Below are positions 46,046 to 55,597 of a stretch of DNA of 64,000 nt, in pieces. Each line of letters opens with the position of its first letter. Within the stretch, counting starts at the first letter, position 1. A model generated the notes under the pieces. It worked only from the letters and a program-made list of their open reading frames with translations, had not been told where the DNA came from and searched no databases. The stretch spans positions 62,001-126,000 of the forward strand of contig NZ_FOFL01000003.1 of NCBI RefSeq assembly GCF_900110945.1, in the 5' to 3' direction. The position numbers and the translations under genes are program-made. This DNA is from Devosia sp. YR412. GTDB lineage: Bacteria > Pseudomonadota > Alphaproteobacteria > Rhizobiales > Devosiaceae.

Positions 46046-48499
46046 TTATTCGGGCAGGGCGAAGCCGACGACATAGTCGCCGCGGATTTCCTGCTGGCGG
46101 GCGCCGCCAGCGGTCACCACCACGTACTGCTTGCCCGAGGAGGGCGAGAGGTAGGTCGAGGGCGTGCCCTGCGAACCAACGGGTAGCTTGCCCTTCCACA
46201 GTTCTTCGCCGGTCGCCGCGTCCATGGCGCGGAGATAGTAGTCCTGCGTTGCGGCATAGAACACCAGGCCGCCCGACGTGGTCGACGCGCCACCGATGGT
46301 GGGCATGCCGATCGGGATCTGCAGGCCGGTCTTGATGCCAAGCGGGCCGGTTTCTTCAAGCGTACCCATCGGCACCTGCCAGGCGATCGTGCGCGAAGCA
46401 AGGTCGATGCCGGTCAGGGTGCCATAGGGTGGCTCTTGGCAGGGGACGCCGAGGACGGAGAAGAAATTGTCCTTGAGCGCGGCGAAGGGCGTGCCGGCCT
46501 GAGCCGACAGACCCGCATGCATGTCAGCGCCCGAGGAGGCCTGGCTGTCATAGTCTTCGCGCGGCACCAGCTGGAGATACTGGGCGATGCGCATGTCGTT
46601 GAGCACCAGCATGCCGGTCTCTTCGTTCAGCGCGGCGCTGCCCCAGTTGAAGCCACCGTAATAGCCGGGCCACTGGATCGAGCGCTCGGTGCCCGGTGGG
46701 GTGAAGTCACCCTCGTAGCGGAGCTTCTTGAACTCGATGCGGCAGAGCAGCTGGTCATAGAGGGTGGCGCCCCACATGCGGGCCTCGGTCAGCGGCTCGA
46801 CGCCGATGGCGGGCATGCCCACGGAATAGGGCTGGGTCGGGGAGAGCGGAAGATCGCCTTCCTGCACGTCCTGCGGCACGGCACGCTCTTCGACATCGGC
46901 GATCGGCTCGCCGGTGCGACGGTCCAGCATGAAGATCTGGCCACGCTTGGTGATCTGGATCAGCGCCGGAATGGTGCCGCCCGAGCCATCTGGAACGTCA
47001 TAGAGGGCCGGCTGGCTGGCGACGTCATAGTCCCAGACGTCGTGGTGCGTGGTCTGGAAGACCCAGCGCTCGGCGCCGGTTTCGATGTCCACGGCGACGA
47101 CCGAGGCGCTGACGCGCAGCATGTCTTCGGTACGGTGGGCCGCCCAGAAATCCGGGGTGGCATTGCCGGTGGGCAGGTAGACGAGGCCCAGCGCATCATC
47201 ATAGGCCGGGGTCGACCAGACGTTGGGCGTGCCGCGGGTATAGAGTTCGCCTTCGGCGGGCAGGCCGCCTTCTGGACGATCGGCATTCCAGGCCCAGAGT
47301 AGTTCGCCCGAGCGCGCGTCGAAGGCACGCACCACGCCGGAGGGTTCGCCGGTCGAGATATTGTCGAGCACGAAGCCGCCGACCACGACGCGATTGCGCG
47401 CGACGGTGGGAGCCGAGGTCAGGATGTAATTGGGCAGGGCATCATCGCCCATGCCGGCCTTGAGATCGACAATGCCGCCGGTGCCGAAATCGGCGCAGAG
47501 TTCGCCGGTTGTGGCATCGAGCTCGATCATGCGAGCGTCGCTGGTGGTCAGCACGATACGGCCGGTGCCGCAGATCGCCGGCGCCTCGGCAACAGCCGGG
47601 GTTACGGGTGCCACTGGAGCGGCGGGCGCTGTAGGAACGGTCGCGTCGGTTGCCGGCGTGGTGACCACGGCAGCGGCCGGTTCGACTTCGGGCGCTTCAT
47701 ATTCATAATAGCTCACGCCGCGGCAGCGGGCGAAAGCGGAGTTTTCGGTCTCGGAGTCGTAGACCCAGCGCGCGGTACCGGTATTGACGTCGATGGCGTG
47801 CACATTGCTTTCGGGCGTGCAGATATAGGCGGTGTCGTTGAGCAGGATCGGGGTGATCTGGTCTTCCTGACCGGCCCGACGCTCTTCGCCATACTGATAG
47901 GTCCAGGCGACTGCCAGGTCCTTGACGTTTTCGGTGTTGATCTGGTCGGCGGGCGAGAAGCGGGTGCCGGAGGGGGTCGCGCCATAGGCCGACCAATTGC
48001 CATTGCTGTCGGCAACGGCTTCGCCCGGCGTAGCGGTGATCTCATTGCGGATCACGCCCTGCGGCTGGAAGGCGGTGTAGCCGGCGCCAGCAAGAAGGAG
48101 GACTATGACGGCAGCCAGGCCAAAGGGCAGCGCCTTGCCGGCGCGCCACTGCGGGAACAGCGGCAGGCAGAGCGCAATGATCAGCGCGATGACCAGCGGG
48201 CCGCCAAGGCGCGGCACCAGCGGCCAGAAGGCAAAGCCGGATTCGACCAGCGCCCAGAGGACGGTGGCGACAAATAGCGCCGCAAACAGCCAGAAGCCGA
48301 CGAGGCTGCGGCGGAAGGTGAACACACCCGAGGCAACCAGCACCAGGCCGGCGATGCCGTAATACCAGGAGCCGCCGAGAGTGATGAGCTGGCCGCCCAG
48401 CACGATGAGAGGGAGGCCGATAAGGGCCAGCACCACGCCCAGGATGCGAAGCACCCAGGCAGAGGGTCCCGTTGAACGGGGACCTGCGTCTGCAGACAT
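46046..48499 (-). CDS. gcd: Membrane-bound PQQ-dependent dehydrogenase (glucose/quinate/shikimate type)
   Basis: 817 residues. Five membrane segments in the first about 150 residues (LRILGVVLALIGLPLIVLGG onward), then a periplasmic PQQ beta-propeller with NVHAIDVNTGTARWVYDSET, GLVYLPTGNATPDFW and THHDVWDYDVASQPALYDV. It oxidises aldoses or polyols in the periplasm and feeds ubiquinone. An Ala/Pro/Val-rich low-complexity insert of about 40 residues interrupts the propeller between CRGVSYYEYEAPE and CGTGRIV; this is not usual. Substrate unproven; no pqq genes are in the window. Confidence 0.88.
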   Translation of the reverse strand: MSADAGPRSTGPSAWVLRILGVVLALIGLPLIVLGGQLITLGGSWYYGIAGLVLVASGVFTFRRSLVGFWLFAALFVATVLWALVESGFAFWPLVPRLGGPLVIALIIALCLPLFPQWRAGKALPFGLAAVIVLLLAGAGYTAFQPQGVIRNEITATPGEAVADSNGNWSAYGATPSGTRFSPADQINTENVKDLAVAWTYQYGEERRAGQEDQITPILLNDTAYICTPESNVHAIDVNTGTARWVYDSETENSAFARCRGVSYYEYEAPEVEPAAAVVTTPATDATVPTAPAAPVAPVTPAVAEAPAICGTGRIVLTTSDARMIELDATTGELCADFGTGGIVDLKAGMGDDALPNYILTSAPTVARNRVVVGGFVLDNISTGEPSGVVRAFDARSGELLWAWNADRPEGGLPAEGELYTRGTPNVWSTPAYDDALGLVYLPTGNATPDFWAAHRTEDMLRVSASVVAVDIETGAERWVFQTTHHDVWDYDVASQPALYDVPDGSGGTIPALIQITKRGQIFMLDRRTGEPIADVEERAVPQDVQEGDLPLSPTQPYSVGMPAIGVEPLTEARMWGATLYDQLLCRIEFKKLRYEGDFTPPGTERSIQWPGYYGGFNWGSAALNEETGMLVLNDMRIAQYLQLVPREDYDSQASSGADMHAGLSAQAGTPFAALKDNFFSVLGVPCQEPPYGTLTGIDLASRTIAWQVPMGTLEETGPLGIKTGLQIPIGMPTIGGASTTSGGLVFYAATQDYYLRAMDAATGEELWKGKLPVGSQGTPSTYLSPSSGKQYVVVTAGGARQQEIRGDYVVGFALPE

Positions 48500-48967
48500 A
48501 TTAAGTTCCAGTCTTGGATTTAGCTCGAAGGGAGCAGACGCCTTGCGTCGCTACTGCTCTTCGAAAAAGCGCCGATGCCGAAGATACCGGCGTGGATTCA
48601 GAGAGTGATAGCGACACTCGCCGTCCAGTTGACGGGCTCGTTCTAAAGGGGGATGCGACAAAACGTACCCCTCAGTACGGCATGGGGGCATGTCGAAATG
48701 TGTCGGCTCTGTGGCGGAATGGGTCTGATGCCGACGGTTTGATCGCCGCCGGAGGTAACCATTTCGGCCGGCTTCCGAGTGTCGCAACCCCCCTCTGCGT
48801 CGCTCGCGCTTGTGAAAATGCGCTTTGTCCTGTATGGCAGCCCCAAATGCGCCAATCCCCGTTGTTTAGGGGTTTGGCGCTTGTTGTTTCCTGCATGGTT
48901 CAGCCGTTTGTTGCCGCCCCTTTTGCGGCCCGAGGTTTTGGGATCATGCCAAAGAGGCCTATCCCAT
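48500..48967. other. Intergenic region between gcd and typA (468 bases)
   Basis: Divergent promoters of gcd and typA must lie here. No ORF is convincing: the long open frames run through low-quality translation. The only structured element seen is a 12-base-pair hairpin near the typA end (48849-48880). No tRNA or repeat is visible. Confidence 0.6.
48849..48886 (+). promoter_or_regulatory. Terminator-like hairpin in the typA leader
   Basis: GCGCCAATCCCC and GGGGTTTGGCGC form a 12-base-pair stem with one mismatch around GTTGTTTA, followed by TTGTTGTTT. It is 88 bases before the typA start, a place suited to attenuation. Confidence 0.5.
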
Positions 48968-50782
48968 ATGTCATTGCGCAATATCGCCATCATCGCCCAC
49001 GTTGACCACGGCAAGACCACGCTGATCGACGTCCTGCTCAAGCAGTCCGGTTCGTTCCGCGAAAACGAGCGCGTCGAAGAACGCGCCATGGATTCCAACG
49101 ATATCGAGCGCGAGCGCGGCATCACCATTCTGGCCAAGGTCACTTCGCTCCTCTGGAACGATACCCGCATCAACATCGTCGACACCCCCGGCCACGCCGA
49201 CTTCGGCGGCGAAGTCGAGCGCATCCTGTCGATGGTCGATGGCGTGGTGATCCTGGTCGACGCGGCCGAAGGCCCGATGCCCCAGACCAAGTTCGTGCTC
49301 GGCAAGGCGCTGGCCCAGGGTCTGCGTCCGATCGTGGCGATCAACAAGATCGACAAGTCCGACGAACGCCACATGGAAGTGCTCGAGGAAATCTTCGACC
49401 TGTTCATCGCGCTCGACGCTTCGCCCGAGCAGCTCGATTTCCCGGTGCTCTATGGTTCGGCCAAGCAGGGCTGGATGGCCATGGAGCCGGAAGGCCCCAA
49501 GGAAAACCTCGGGCCGCTGCTCGACAAGGTTGTGGAACATGTTCCCGAGCCCAAGGTCGAAGAAGGCGCCTTCCGCATGCTGGTCACCACCATCGAGCGC
49601 AACCCGTTCCTCGGTCGTATCCTGACCGGTCGCATCACCTCGGGCACCGTCAAGGCGAATGATCCGATCCACACGCTCAACCGTGAAGGCAAGGAAGTCG
49701 AAAAGGGCCGCATCTCCAAGGTCCTGGCTTTCCGTGGCCTCGAGCGCACTCCGGTCGATGTCGGCGAAGCCGGCGATATCGTCGCTATTGCCGGTCTCGT
49801 GACCTCCACCGTGGCTGATACGCTCTGCGCCACCTCGGTTACCAAGCCGATCGAATCCAAGCCGATCGATCCCCCGACCCTGTCGGTGACCTTCCGCATC
49901 AACGATGGCCCGCTGGCCGGTCGTGAAGGCGACAAGGTGCAGTCGCGCGTCATCCGTGAACGCCTGATGCGCGAAGCCGAAGGCAACGTGGCCATCAAGG
50001 TGACGCCCGGCGACGACAATGACAGCTATGACGTGGCTGGCCGCGGCGAATTGCAGCTGGCCGTGCTGATCGAAAACATGCGCCGTGAAGGCTTCGAGCT
50101 GACCATCGGTCGCCCGAAGGTCTTGATGCGCGACATTGACGGCGTCCGTCACGAGCCGATCGAAGAAGTCATCATCGACGTCGATGACGAGCACACCGGC
50201 ACGGTCGTGCAGAAGCTGACCGAGCGCAAGGGCGAGCTGACCGACATGCGTCCGTCGGGCGTGGGCCGTACCCGCATCCAGCTGCTGGTCCCGACCCGCT
50301 CGCTTATCGGATACCAGCCGGAACTGCTATCGGACACCCGCGGCACCGCCATCTTCAACCGCCTGTTCCACTCCTTCGTGCCGTTCAAGGGCGACCTGCC
50401 CGGCCGCCGCACCGGTGTGCTGATATCCAACGGCACCGGCCAGTCCGTGGCCTTTGCGCTGTGGAACCTCGAAGATCGTGGCCCGATCATGATCGACTCC
50501 GGCGTCGACATCTATGAAGGCATGATCATCGGCGAGCACAGCCGCGAAAACGACCTTGAAGTGAACGCGCTCAAGGGCAAGCAGCTGACCAATATCCGCA
50601 CCACGTCCAAGGACGAAGCGGTCCGCCTGACCACGCCCAAGAAGCTGACGCTGGAACAGTCGCTCGGCTACATCGCCGAAGACGAATATGTCGAGGTCAC
50701 GCCCAAGTCGATCCGCCTTCGCAAGATCTGGCTCGATCCGAACGATCGCAAGCGCATGAGCCGCGCTTCCAAGTCGGCATAA
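48968..50782 (+). CDS. typA: Translational GTPase TypA/BipA
   Basis: 604 residues, an EF-G-like ribosome-associated GTPase for 50S assembly and stress. G1 is AHVDHGKT at 10-17, RERGITI is the switch I element, [11 protein letters not shown] is G3 and NKIDK is G4; the C-terminal domain ([20 protein letters not shown]) is conserved. Start [11 protein letters not shown] at 48968 chosen over an ORF start 189 bases upstream. A GC-rich terminator follows. Confidence 0.97.
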   Translation: MSLRNIAIIAHVDHGKTTLIDVLLKQSGSFRENERVEERAMDSNDIERERGITILAKVTSLLWNDTRINIVDTPGHADFGGEVERILSMVDGVVILVDAAEGPMPQTKFVLGKALAQGLRPIVAINKIDKSDERHMEVLEEIFDLFIALDASPEQLDFPVLYGSAKQGWMAMEPEGPKENLGPLLDKVVEHVPEPKVEEGAFRMLVTTIERNPFLGRILTGRITSGTVKANDPIHTLNREGKEVEKGRISKVLAFRGLERTPVDVGEAGDIVAIAGLVTSTVADTLCATSVTKPIESKPIDPPTLSVTFRINDGPLAGREGDKVQSRVIRERLMREAEGNVAIKVTPGDDNDSYDVAGRGELQLAVLIENMRREGFELTIGRPKVLMRDIDGVRHEPIEEVIIDVDDEHTGTVVQKLTERKGELTDMRPSGVGRTRIQLLVPTRSLIGYQPELLSDTRGTAIFNRLFHSFVPFKGDLPGRRTGVLISNGTGQSVAFALWNLEDRGPIMIDSGVDIYEGMIIGEHSRENDLEVNALKGKQLTNIRTTSKDEAVRLTTPKKLTLEQSLGYIAEDEYVEVTPKSIRLRKIWLDPNDRKRMSRASKSA

Positions 50783-50786
50783 GTTC

Positions 50787-50825
50787 AAAGGGCCCCACGG
50801 AAACGTCGGGGCCCTTACCTTTTAT
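50787..50825 (+). terminator. Rho-independent terminator of typA
   Basis: AAGGGCCCC-ACG-GAAA-CGT-GGGGCCCTT with one bulged base, followed by ACCTTTTATT. Confidence 0.88.
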
Positions 50826-50870
50826 TGGGGTTTGATGGCCATCTTGCCGGCCAAACAAGGAGACTGCCGC

Positions 50871-51479
50871 ATGACCGACTGGATCATCCAGACCATTTCC
50901 GAACTTGGATATCTGGGGATTTTCCTCGTCATGCTGGCCGAATCGATCTTCCCGCCCATTCCGTCCGAGCTGATTATTCCCTTTGCCGGCTTTGCCGCTG
51001 CCAATGGCGATCTCAACCTGTTCGGCGTGCTCGCCGCAGCCACGATCGGCGCGGTGGTCGGCATGCTGCCCTGGTATTATGCCGGCCGGCTATTTGGTCT
51101 CGAGCGCGTGCGCTATCTCGCCGACCGCTTCGGCCGCGTCATGGCCTTCAATGCCGACGAGATCGACATGGCCGTCGGCTGGTTCAAGCGCTTCGGCCCG
51201 ATCATCGTGCTGTTCGGCCGGCTGATCCCGCTGATCCGTACGCTGATCTCCATCCCCGCCGGTCTCTCCCGCATGAGCCTGCCGGTGTTCCTCGCCGCCT
51301 CGACCACGGGCGCTCTGGTGTGGAACACATTCCTCACCATGGCCGGTTTTATCCTGCATGAGCACTACGAGCAGATCGAAGTCGTGCTCGACCCGCTGAG
51401 CTATATCGTGCTTGCTCTGGTGGTCGTGCTCTATCTCCTCAAGGTCGCCACCTGGAAGCCGAGCAAGGCGCAGGCCTGA
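50871..51479 (+). CDS. DedA-family membrane protein
   Basis: 202 residues with about five hydrophobic segments. FLVMLAESIFPPIPSELIIP, GALVWNTF and FGRLIPLIRTLISIPAG (the latter two are the DedA/VTT signature) identify the family, linked to undecaprenyl-phosphate/phospholipid scrambling and envelope homeostasis. The ATG at 50871 follows AAGGAGACTG. Confidence 0.9.
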   Translation: MTDWIIQTISELGYLGIFLVMLAESIFPPIPSELIIPFAGFAAANGDLNLFGVLAAATIGAVVGMLPWYYAGRLFGLERVRYLADRFGRVMAFNADEIDMAVGWFKRFGPIIVLFGRLIPLIRTLISIPAGLSRMSLPVFLAASTTGALVWNTFLTMAGFILHEHYEQIEVVLDPLSYIVLALVVVLYLLKVATWKPSKAQA

Positions 51480-51480
51480 G

Positions 51481-51559
51481 CCATTCGGGCATAGCCCTCA
51501 TGGCCTTCTCGCCTCAAATCGCGCCACTGGCGCGATTTGCCCTGCGGGACGGGTCGAAG
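51481..51559 (+). repeat. Dispersed intergenic repeat, copy C
   Basis: It shares CCATTCGGGCATAGCCCTC, ATGGCCTTCTCGCCTC, GCCCTGCGGGACGG and TCGAAG with copies A, B and D. The central stem AAATCGCGCC-ACT-GGCGCGATTT is perfect. It starts one base after the DedA gene stop. No parS motif follows here. Confidence 0.75.
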
Positions 51560-51666
51560 TCGCATTCTGCAACGGCCCTCGCAAATTGCGAGGCATCCCA
51601 CCCCGCAAAACGCGAATATTCACAGCGCCTTAATCTCTGCCGCCCGGTTTCCGGCACCCCCTGACT

Positions 51667-51682
51667 TGGCACGCTTCGTGCA
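51667..51682 (+). promoter_or_regulatory. Candidate sigma-54 promoter (TGGCACG-N4-GTGCA)
   Basis: Only one of the defined positions in TGGCACG-N4-TTGCW is off (T to G at the first T of the -12 element); the GG and GC dinucleotides are 12 bases apart (start to start) as required. It overlaps a small hairpin GCACG-CTT-CGTGC, an alternative explanation. Confidence 0.45.
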
Positions 51683-51692
51683 ATGAAGTCCC

Positions 51693-51776
51693 CGTCCGGA
51701 GAGTGTTGTTTTGCGTACCGGACCCAAAGTCATTGGAGCCTCGTTCCGTGCGACCGGAGCGGGGCTCTCATGCTTT
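51693..51776 (+). ncRNA. Candidate small RNA with two hairpins before yggT
   Basis: Starting about 12 bases after the sigma-54-like box: stem GTCCGG/CCGGAC (51694-51699 with partner at 51717-51722), then a 12-base-pair stem GAGCCTCGTTCC/GGAGCGGGGCTC (51736-51767, two G-T pairs) and TCATGCTTTT. About 85 bases, no coding sequence. It could instead be a yggT leader. Confidence 0.4.
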
Positions 51777-51840
51777 TGGGGGCGGGCCTTGCCGCAAGCC
51801 CTCCTATTGCATAGATAATCCCCGACACTGGAGACCCCCG

Positions 51841-52143
51841 ATGCAAGCTGTGCTGGCCGTCATTCTCTATATTCTCGAGATCTACCGCTGGGTGCTGATC
51901 GCCATGATCATCATGAGCTGGCTGATCTCGTTCAATGTGATCAATACCCGCAATGGCTTCGTTGAAGGCCTGTGGCGCGTGCTCAACCAGCTCACCGAGC
52001 CGGTGCTGCGCCCGATCCGCCGCATCATGCCGAATTTTTCCGGCCTCGATATTTCCCCGATCATTGCCTTCATCCTGATCTTCTTCATCGACCAGGTGAT
52101 CCGCATCTATCTCTTCCCGATGGCCATTCGGGCGGGGATCTAG
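51841..52143 (+). CDS. YggT-family membrane protein
   Basis: 100 residues with two hydrophobic segments, and the family signature LTEPVLRPIRRIMPNFSGLD; IIAFILIFFIDQVIRIYLF follows. YggT proteins are inner-membrane proteins of unclear role (osmotic or cell-division). GGAG precedes the ATG. A GNAT gene follows after three bases, so they are co-transcribed. Confidence 0.9.
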   Translation: MQAVLAVILYILEIYRWVLIAMIIMSWLISFNVINTRNGFVEGLWRVLNQLTEPVLRPIRRIMPNFSGLDISPIIAFILIFFIDQVIRIYLFPMAIRAGI

Positions 52144-52146
52144 CCC

Positions 52147-52587
52147 ATGCCGCTCGCGTCCGGATTTGAAATCTCCACCGATCGCGAGCGGATCGATCTC
52201 GACTATGTGCATCATTACCTCAGCACGCTGAGCTATTGGGCGCAGGGCATTCCCCGCGATGTGGTGGCCCGTTCGATCGACAATTCCATCGCCTTTGGCC
52301 TCTATGGTCCGGATGGCAAGCAGGCCGGCTTTGCCCGCGTCATCACCGATAGGGCTACCTTTGCCTGGCTGGCCGATGTGTTCATCGACCCTGCCATGCA
52401 GGGCAAGGGTCTCGGCAAGGGCCTGATGGAAGCGATCTTCGGCCACTCCGAGTTGCAGGACCTGCGCCGCTTCATGCTGGTCACGCTCGATGCGCATAGC
52501 CTCTACCAGCAATATGGCTTCGGTCCGCCGCCTAATCCCGAACGTCTGATGGCCGTGGTGCGGACCGACCTTTACGGCAAGAGCTGA
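52147..52587 (+). CDS. GNAT-family N-acetyltransferase
   Basis: 146 residues. The acetyl-CoA loop is MQGKGLGKGLMEAIF; LADVFIDPA and LVTLDAHSLYQQYGF are also GNAT features. The first 50 residues (IDLDYVHHYLSTLSYWAQGI) match a subgroup of such proteins. Substrate unknown. Confidence 0.85.
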   Translation: MPLASGFEISTDRERIDLDYVHHYLSTLSYWAQGIPRDVVARSIDNSIAFGLYGPDGKQAGFARVITDRATFAWLADVFIDPAMQGKGLGKGLMEAIFGHSELQDLRRFMLVTLDAHSLYQQYGFGPPPNPERLMAVVRTDLYGKS

Positions 52588-52599
52588 GGGTAAGGAAGA

Positions 52600-52717
52600 A
52601 TACCCACACCTAGCCTCCCCCTGAAAAGGGGGAGGAATCCGGCTGGCGGTTGTCGTCGATAGTGCCCCAAACTCGATCTGTTCCTCCCCCTATCAGGGGG
52701 AGGCTAGGTGTGGGTAT
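52600..52717. repeat. Nested inverted repeat (REP/BIME-like)
   Basis: Arms of about 38 bases at 52600-52637 and 52681-52717 differ by a one-base indel plus a substitution. Each arm holds its own stem (CCTCCCCCTG with AGGGGGAGG) and ends in the shared TACCCACACCTAGCC. They enclose 43 unrelated bases. No transposase is present. Confidence 0.85.
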
Positions 52718-52745
52718 CCGACAAGGATTCTTCAAGCTGCTCCCG

Positions 52746-52825
52746 CCATTCGGCCATAGGCCTCATGGCCTTCTCGCCTCCAGTCGGGCCACTGGCGCGA
52801 CTGGCCCTGCCGGGACGGCTCGAAG
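52746..52825 (+). repeat. Dispersed intergenic repeat, copy D
   Basis: It shares CCATTCGG, GCCTCATGGCCTTCTCGCCT, GGCCCTGC and CGAAG with copies A-C. Its central stem is CAGTCGGGCC-ACT-GGCGCGACTG, where AAAT/ATTT of copy C has become CAGT/ACTG, a paired change that keeps the stem. It lies 153 bases before hppA. Confidence 0.72.
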
Positions 52826-52977
52826 CGCGACAAAACATCGCAATAACCAATTGCTTACGCCCTCAATCCCGCTAATCTCGGCCCTTGGAAGGGGCTCGTA
52901 GGAGGCGTGTCTTTGCTGGTTGGAGGACCGGCGCTGCCACGGTTGAGTCCCTGGAGGAAAATCTAGAGGGACTTTCT

Positions 52978-55122
52978 ATGACTTTGGCACTCTGGCTGAT
53001 CGTCGTGTGTGGCGCTCTGTCCATCGTCTATGGGGTGATCACCACCCGGCAATTGCTCGCGGCTGACGCGGGTTCGGCCCGTATGCAGGAAATCTCGGCT
53101 GCCGTCCGGGAGGGCGCATCGGCCTATCTCAAGCGTCAATACACCACGATCGCTATCGTCGGCGTCATTATCCTGATCGCCGCCTATTTCCTGCTTGGCA
53201 TCTATGCCGCCGTGGGCTTCCTGCTCGGCGCGGTGCTTTCCGGCGCGGCCGGCTTCATCGGCATGAATATTTCCGTCCGTGCCAATGTCCGCGTCGCCCA
53301 GGCGGCCATCGGCTCGCTCGGCCGCGGCCTCGATCTCGCCTTCAAGTCCGGGGCGGTCACCGGCATGCTGGTGGCGGGGCTAGGCCTCCTCGGCGTCACC
53401 CTCTATTTCATCATCCTCACCCAGGTGATGGGCTTTGCCTTCAATGACCGCGTGGTCATCGATGCCCTGGTGGCGCTGAGCTTTGGCGCCTCGCTGATTT
53501 CCATCTTCGCCCGTCTCGGCGGCGGTATCTTCACCAAGGGTGCCGATGTCGGCGGCGACATGGTGGGCAAGGTCGAAGCCGGCATTCCGGAAGACGATCC
53601 GCGCAACCCGGCGACCATTGCCGATAACGTCGGCGACAATGTCGGCGACTGCGCCGGCATGGCGGCCGACCTGTTCGAAACCTATGTGGTGACCATTGTT
53701 GCCACCATGGTGCTGGCCGCGATCATCCTGCCGGATGCCTTCAAGCTGGCTGGCATGGTGTTGCCGCTGGCCATCGGTGGCGCCTGCGTCGTGACGTCGA
53801 TTATCGGCACCTATTTCGTCAAGCTGGGCGCCGACAACAATATCATGGGCGCGCTCTATAAGGGCATTATCGCCACCGGCGTGCTGTCGCTGGTGGTGCT
53901 GCTGCCCGTGCTCTGGTTTGTCTTCGGCGACCTCAACGTGGCAATCGAAGCCTCGGACAAGACCTTCACCCCATGGGCGCTGTTCTGGTGCGGCGTGGCG
54001 GGCCTGGTCATTACAGGGCTGATCATCGTCATCACCGAATATTATACCGGCACCAACCGGCGCCCGGTCAACTCCATCGCCGAAGCCTCGGTCACCGGCC
54101 ATGGCACCAATGTCATCCAGGGTCTCGCCGTCTCGCTCGAATCCACCGCCCTGCCGGCCCTGGTGATCATCGCCGGCATTATCGTCACCTATAATCTGGC
54201 CGGCCTGTTCGGCATCGCCTTTGCCGTGGCGACCATGCTGGCGCTGGCCGGCATCGTCGTGGCGCTCGACGCTTTCGGCCCGGTCACCGACAATGCCGGC
54301 GGCATTGCCGAAATGGCCGGCCTCGACAAGGAAGTGCGCCACAATACCGATGCGCTGGATGCCGTGGGCAATACCACCAAGGCCGTCACGAAGGGCTATG
54401 CCATTGGCTCGGCGGGCCTGGGCGCGCTGGTGCTGTTCGCCGCCTATACGCAGGACCTGATCTATTTCTCGTCCCTGCCGGACGCTCCGGCGATCTTCCA
54501 GGGCGTGGGTCAGCTCACCTTCTCACTCGCTGACCCCTATGTCGTCGTCGGCCTGCTGTTCGGCGGGTTGCTGCCTTTCCTCTTCGGCGGCATGTCGATG
54601 ACCGCCGTCGGCCGCGCCGCACAATCGGTGGTGGTGGAAGTGCGCCGCCAGTTCAAGGAACGGCCGGGCATCATGGCCGGCACCGAAAAGCCCGACTATG
54701 GCCGGGCCGTCGACATGCTGACCAAGGCGGCGATCAAGGAAATGATCGTGCCATCGCTCTTGCCGGTGCTGTCACCGATCCTGGTCTTCTTCCTGATCAA
54801 CTGGATCGCCGGCCCCGCCGCAGGCTTCTCGGCGCTCGGCGCCATGCTGATGGGCGTCATCGTCACCGGTCTCTTCGTTGCCATCTCAATGACCGCCGGT
54901 GGCGGCGCCTGGGACAATGCCAAGAAAAGCTTCGAAGACGGCTTCACCGACAGCCACGGCGTCAAGCACTTCAAGGGATCCGATGCCCACAAGGCCTCGG
55001 TCACCGGCGACACCGTCGGCGACCCCTACAAGGACACCGCCGGCCCGGCGGTGAACCCGATGATCAAGATCACCAACATCGTGGCGCTGCTGCTGTTGGC
55101 TGTGTTGGCGCATCTGGGCTGA
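52978..55122 (+). CDS. hppA: Proton-translocating membrane pyrophosphatase, K+-independent type
   Basis: 714 residues, about 15-16 hydrophobic segments. It couples pyrophosphate hydrolysis to proton pumping. The pyrophosphate/Mg site is [20 protein letters not shown] and [25 protein letters not shown] near 463-468 has Lys at the position that distinguishes K+-independent (Lys) from K+-dependent (Ala) enzymes. The ATG at 52978 follows a leader with GGAGG; the longer ORF is rejected. A terminator follows. Confidence 0.95.
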   Translation: MTLALWLIVVCGALSIVYGVITTRQLLAADAGSARMQEISAAVREGASAYLKRQYTTIAIVGVIILIAAYFLLGIYAAVGFLLGAVLSGAAGFIGMNISVRANVRVAQAAIGSLGRGLDLAFKSGAVTGMLVAGLGLLGVTLYFIILTQVMGFAFNDRVVIDALVALSFGASLISIFARLGGGIFTKGADVGGDMVGKVEAGIPEDDPRNPATIADNVGDNVGDCAGMAADLFETYVVTIVATMVLAAIILPDAFKLAGMVLPLAIGGACVVTSIIGTYFVKLGADNNIMGALYKGIIATGVLSLVVLLPVLWFVFGDLNVAIEASDKTFTPWALFWCGVAGLVITGLIIVITEYYTGTNRRPVNSIAEASVTGHGTNVIQGLAVSLESTALPALVIIAGIIVTYNLAGLFGIAFAVATMLALAGIVVALDAFGPVTDNAGGIAEMAGLDKEVRHNTDALDAVGNTTKAVTKGYAIGSAGLGALVLFAAYTQDLIYFSSLPDAPAIFQGVGQLTFSLADPYVVVGLLFGGLLPFLFGGMSMTAVGRAAQSVVVEVRRQFKERPGIMAGTEKPDYGRAVDMLTKAAIKEMIVPSLLPVLSPILVFFLINWIAGPAAGFSALGAMLMGVIVTGLFVAISMTAGGGAWDNAKKSFEDGFTDSHGVKHFKGSDAHKASVTGDTVGDPYKDTAGPAVNPMIKITNIVALLLLAVLAHLG

Positions 55123-55149
55123 CCAGACGTTTTCTGGACTGGAATGAAG

Positions 55150-55175
55150 AAGGCCCGGGGATGCTCCGGGCCTTT
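55150..55175 (+). terminator. Terminator between hppA and the DUF6968-like gene
   Basis: AAGGCCCGG and CCGGGCCTT around GGATGCT, followed by TTGCC; it also faces the 3' end of the convergent gene. Confidence 0.8.
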
Positions 55176-55177
55176 GC

Positions 55178-55522
55178 CTATTTATCCAATCCGAAGAATT
55201 CCTGATCATGCCCGATCAGCAGATCACGCGCACCTTTTGGCATTGGAAAACCATAGCCATTCCATGGCTTGACCCACCATAGATTGCGCTCGTGGTGATA
55301 GCGGCTCATATAAAGCTCGGTGACAATTTTTTCGATAGCGCCATGTAGCGCGGCAATCATGTCATTGCCGACGGAGTGGCTTTTCACCGTGCCTTCCGGC
55401 CAGTCTATCTCGTAGCGCGCATGCCAGACCGTGTCGTAGGGCTCGGCCAGATAAAGCCGGACCTCGACCGGGATTGGGCCCTTCTTGCTGTCTATCGTCA
55501 GAGTACGCGTGCCTGCAAGCAT
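55178..55522 (-). CDS. Hypothetical protein, possibly DUF6968 family
   Basis: 114 residues from MLAGTRTLTID. No signal peptide or membrane segment; the middle HARYEIDWPEGTVKSHSVGN and AALHGAIEKIVTELYMS fit the pattern of DUF6968 (a hypothetical family with a YEI-G stretch then an ALxxAL-hexa-LY helix). This assignment is tentative. It converges on hppA across a terminator. Confidence 0.55.
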   Translation of the reverse strand: MLAGTRTLTIDSKKGPIPVEVRLYLAEPYDTVWHARYEIDWPEGTVKSHSVGNDMIAALHGAIEKIVTELYMSRYHHERNLWWVKPWNGYGFPMPKGARDLLIGHDQEFFGLDK

Positions 55523-55597
55523 CAGGAGTCTCCAAGGTGATTGAAGGGTGGGATAGGGTCGCCTTTCATGCAAGCCGTATGGCTTGATCGTGCTTGC

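Noticed and set aside
48779-48967. N-terminal extension of TypA
   Set aside because: TypA proteins begin close to [14 protein letters not shown]; the extension is unlike protein.
51703-51840. N-terminal extension of YggT
   Set aside because: The extra 46 residues read through the two-hairpin region, while GGAG and a family-like N-terminus support ATG at 51841.
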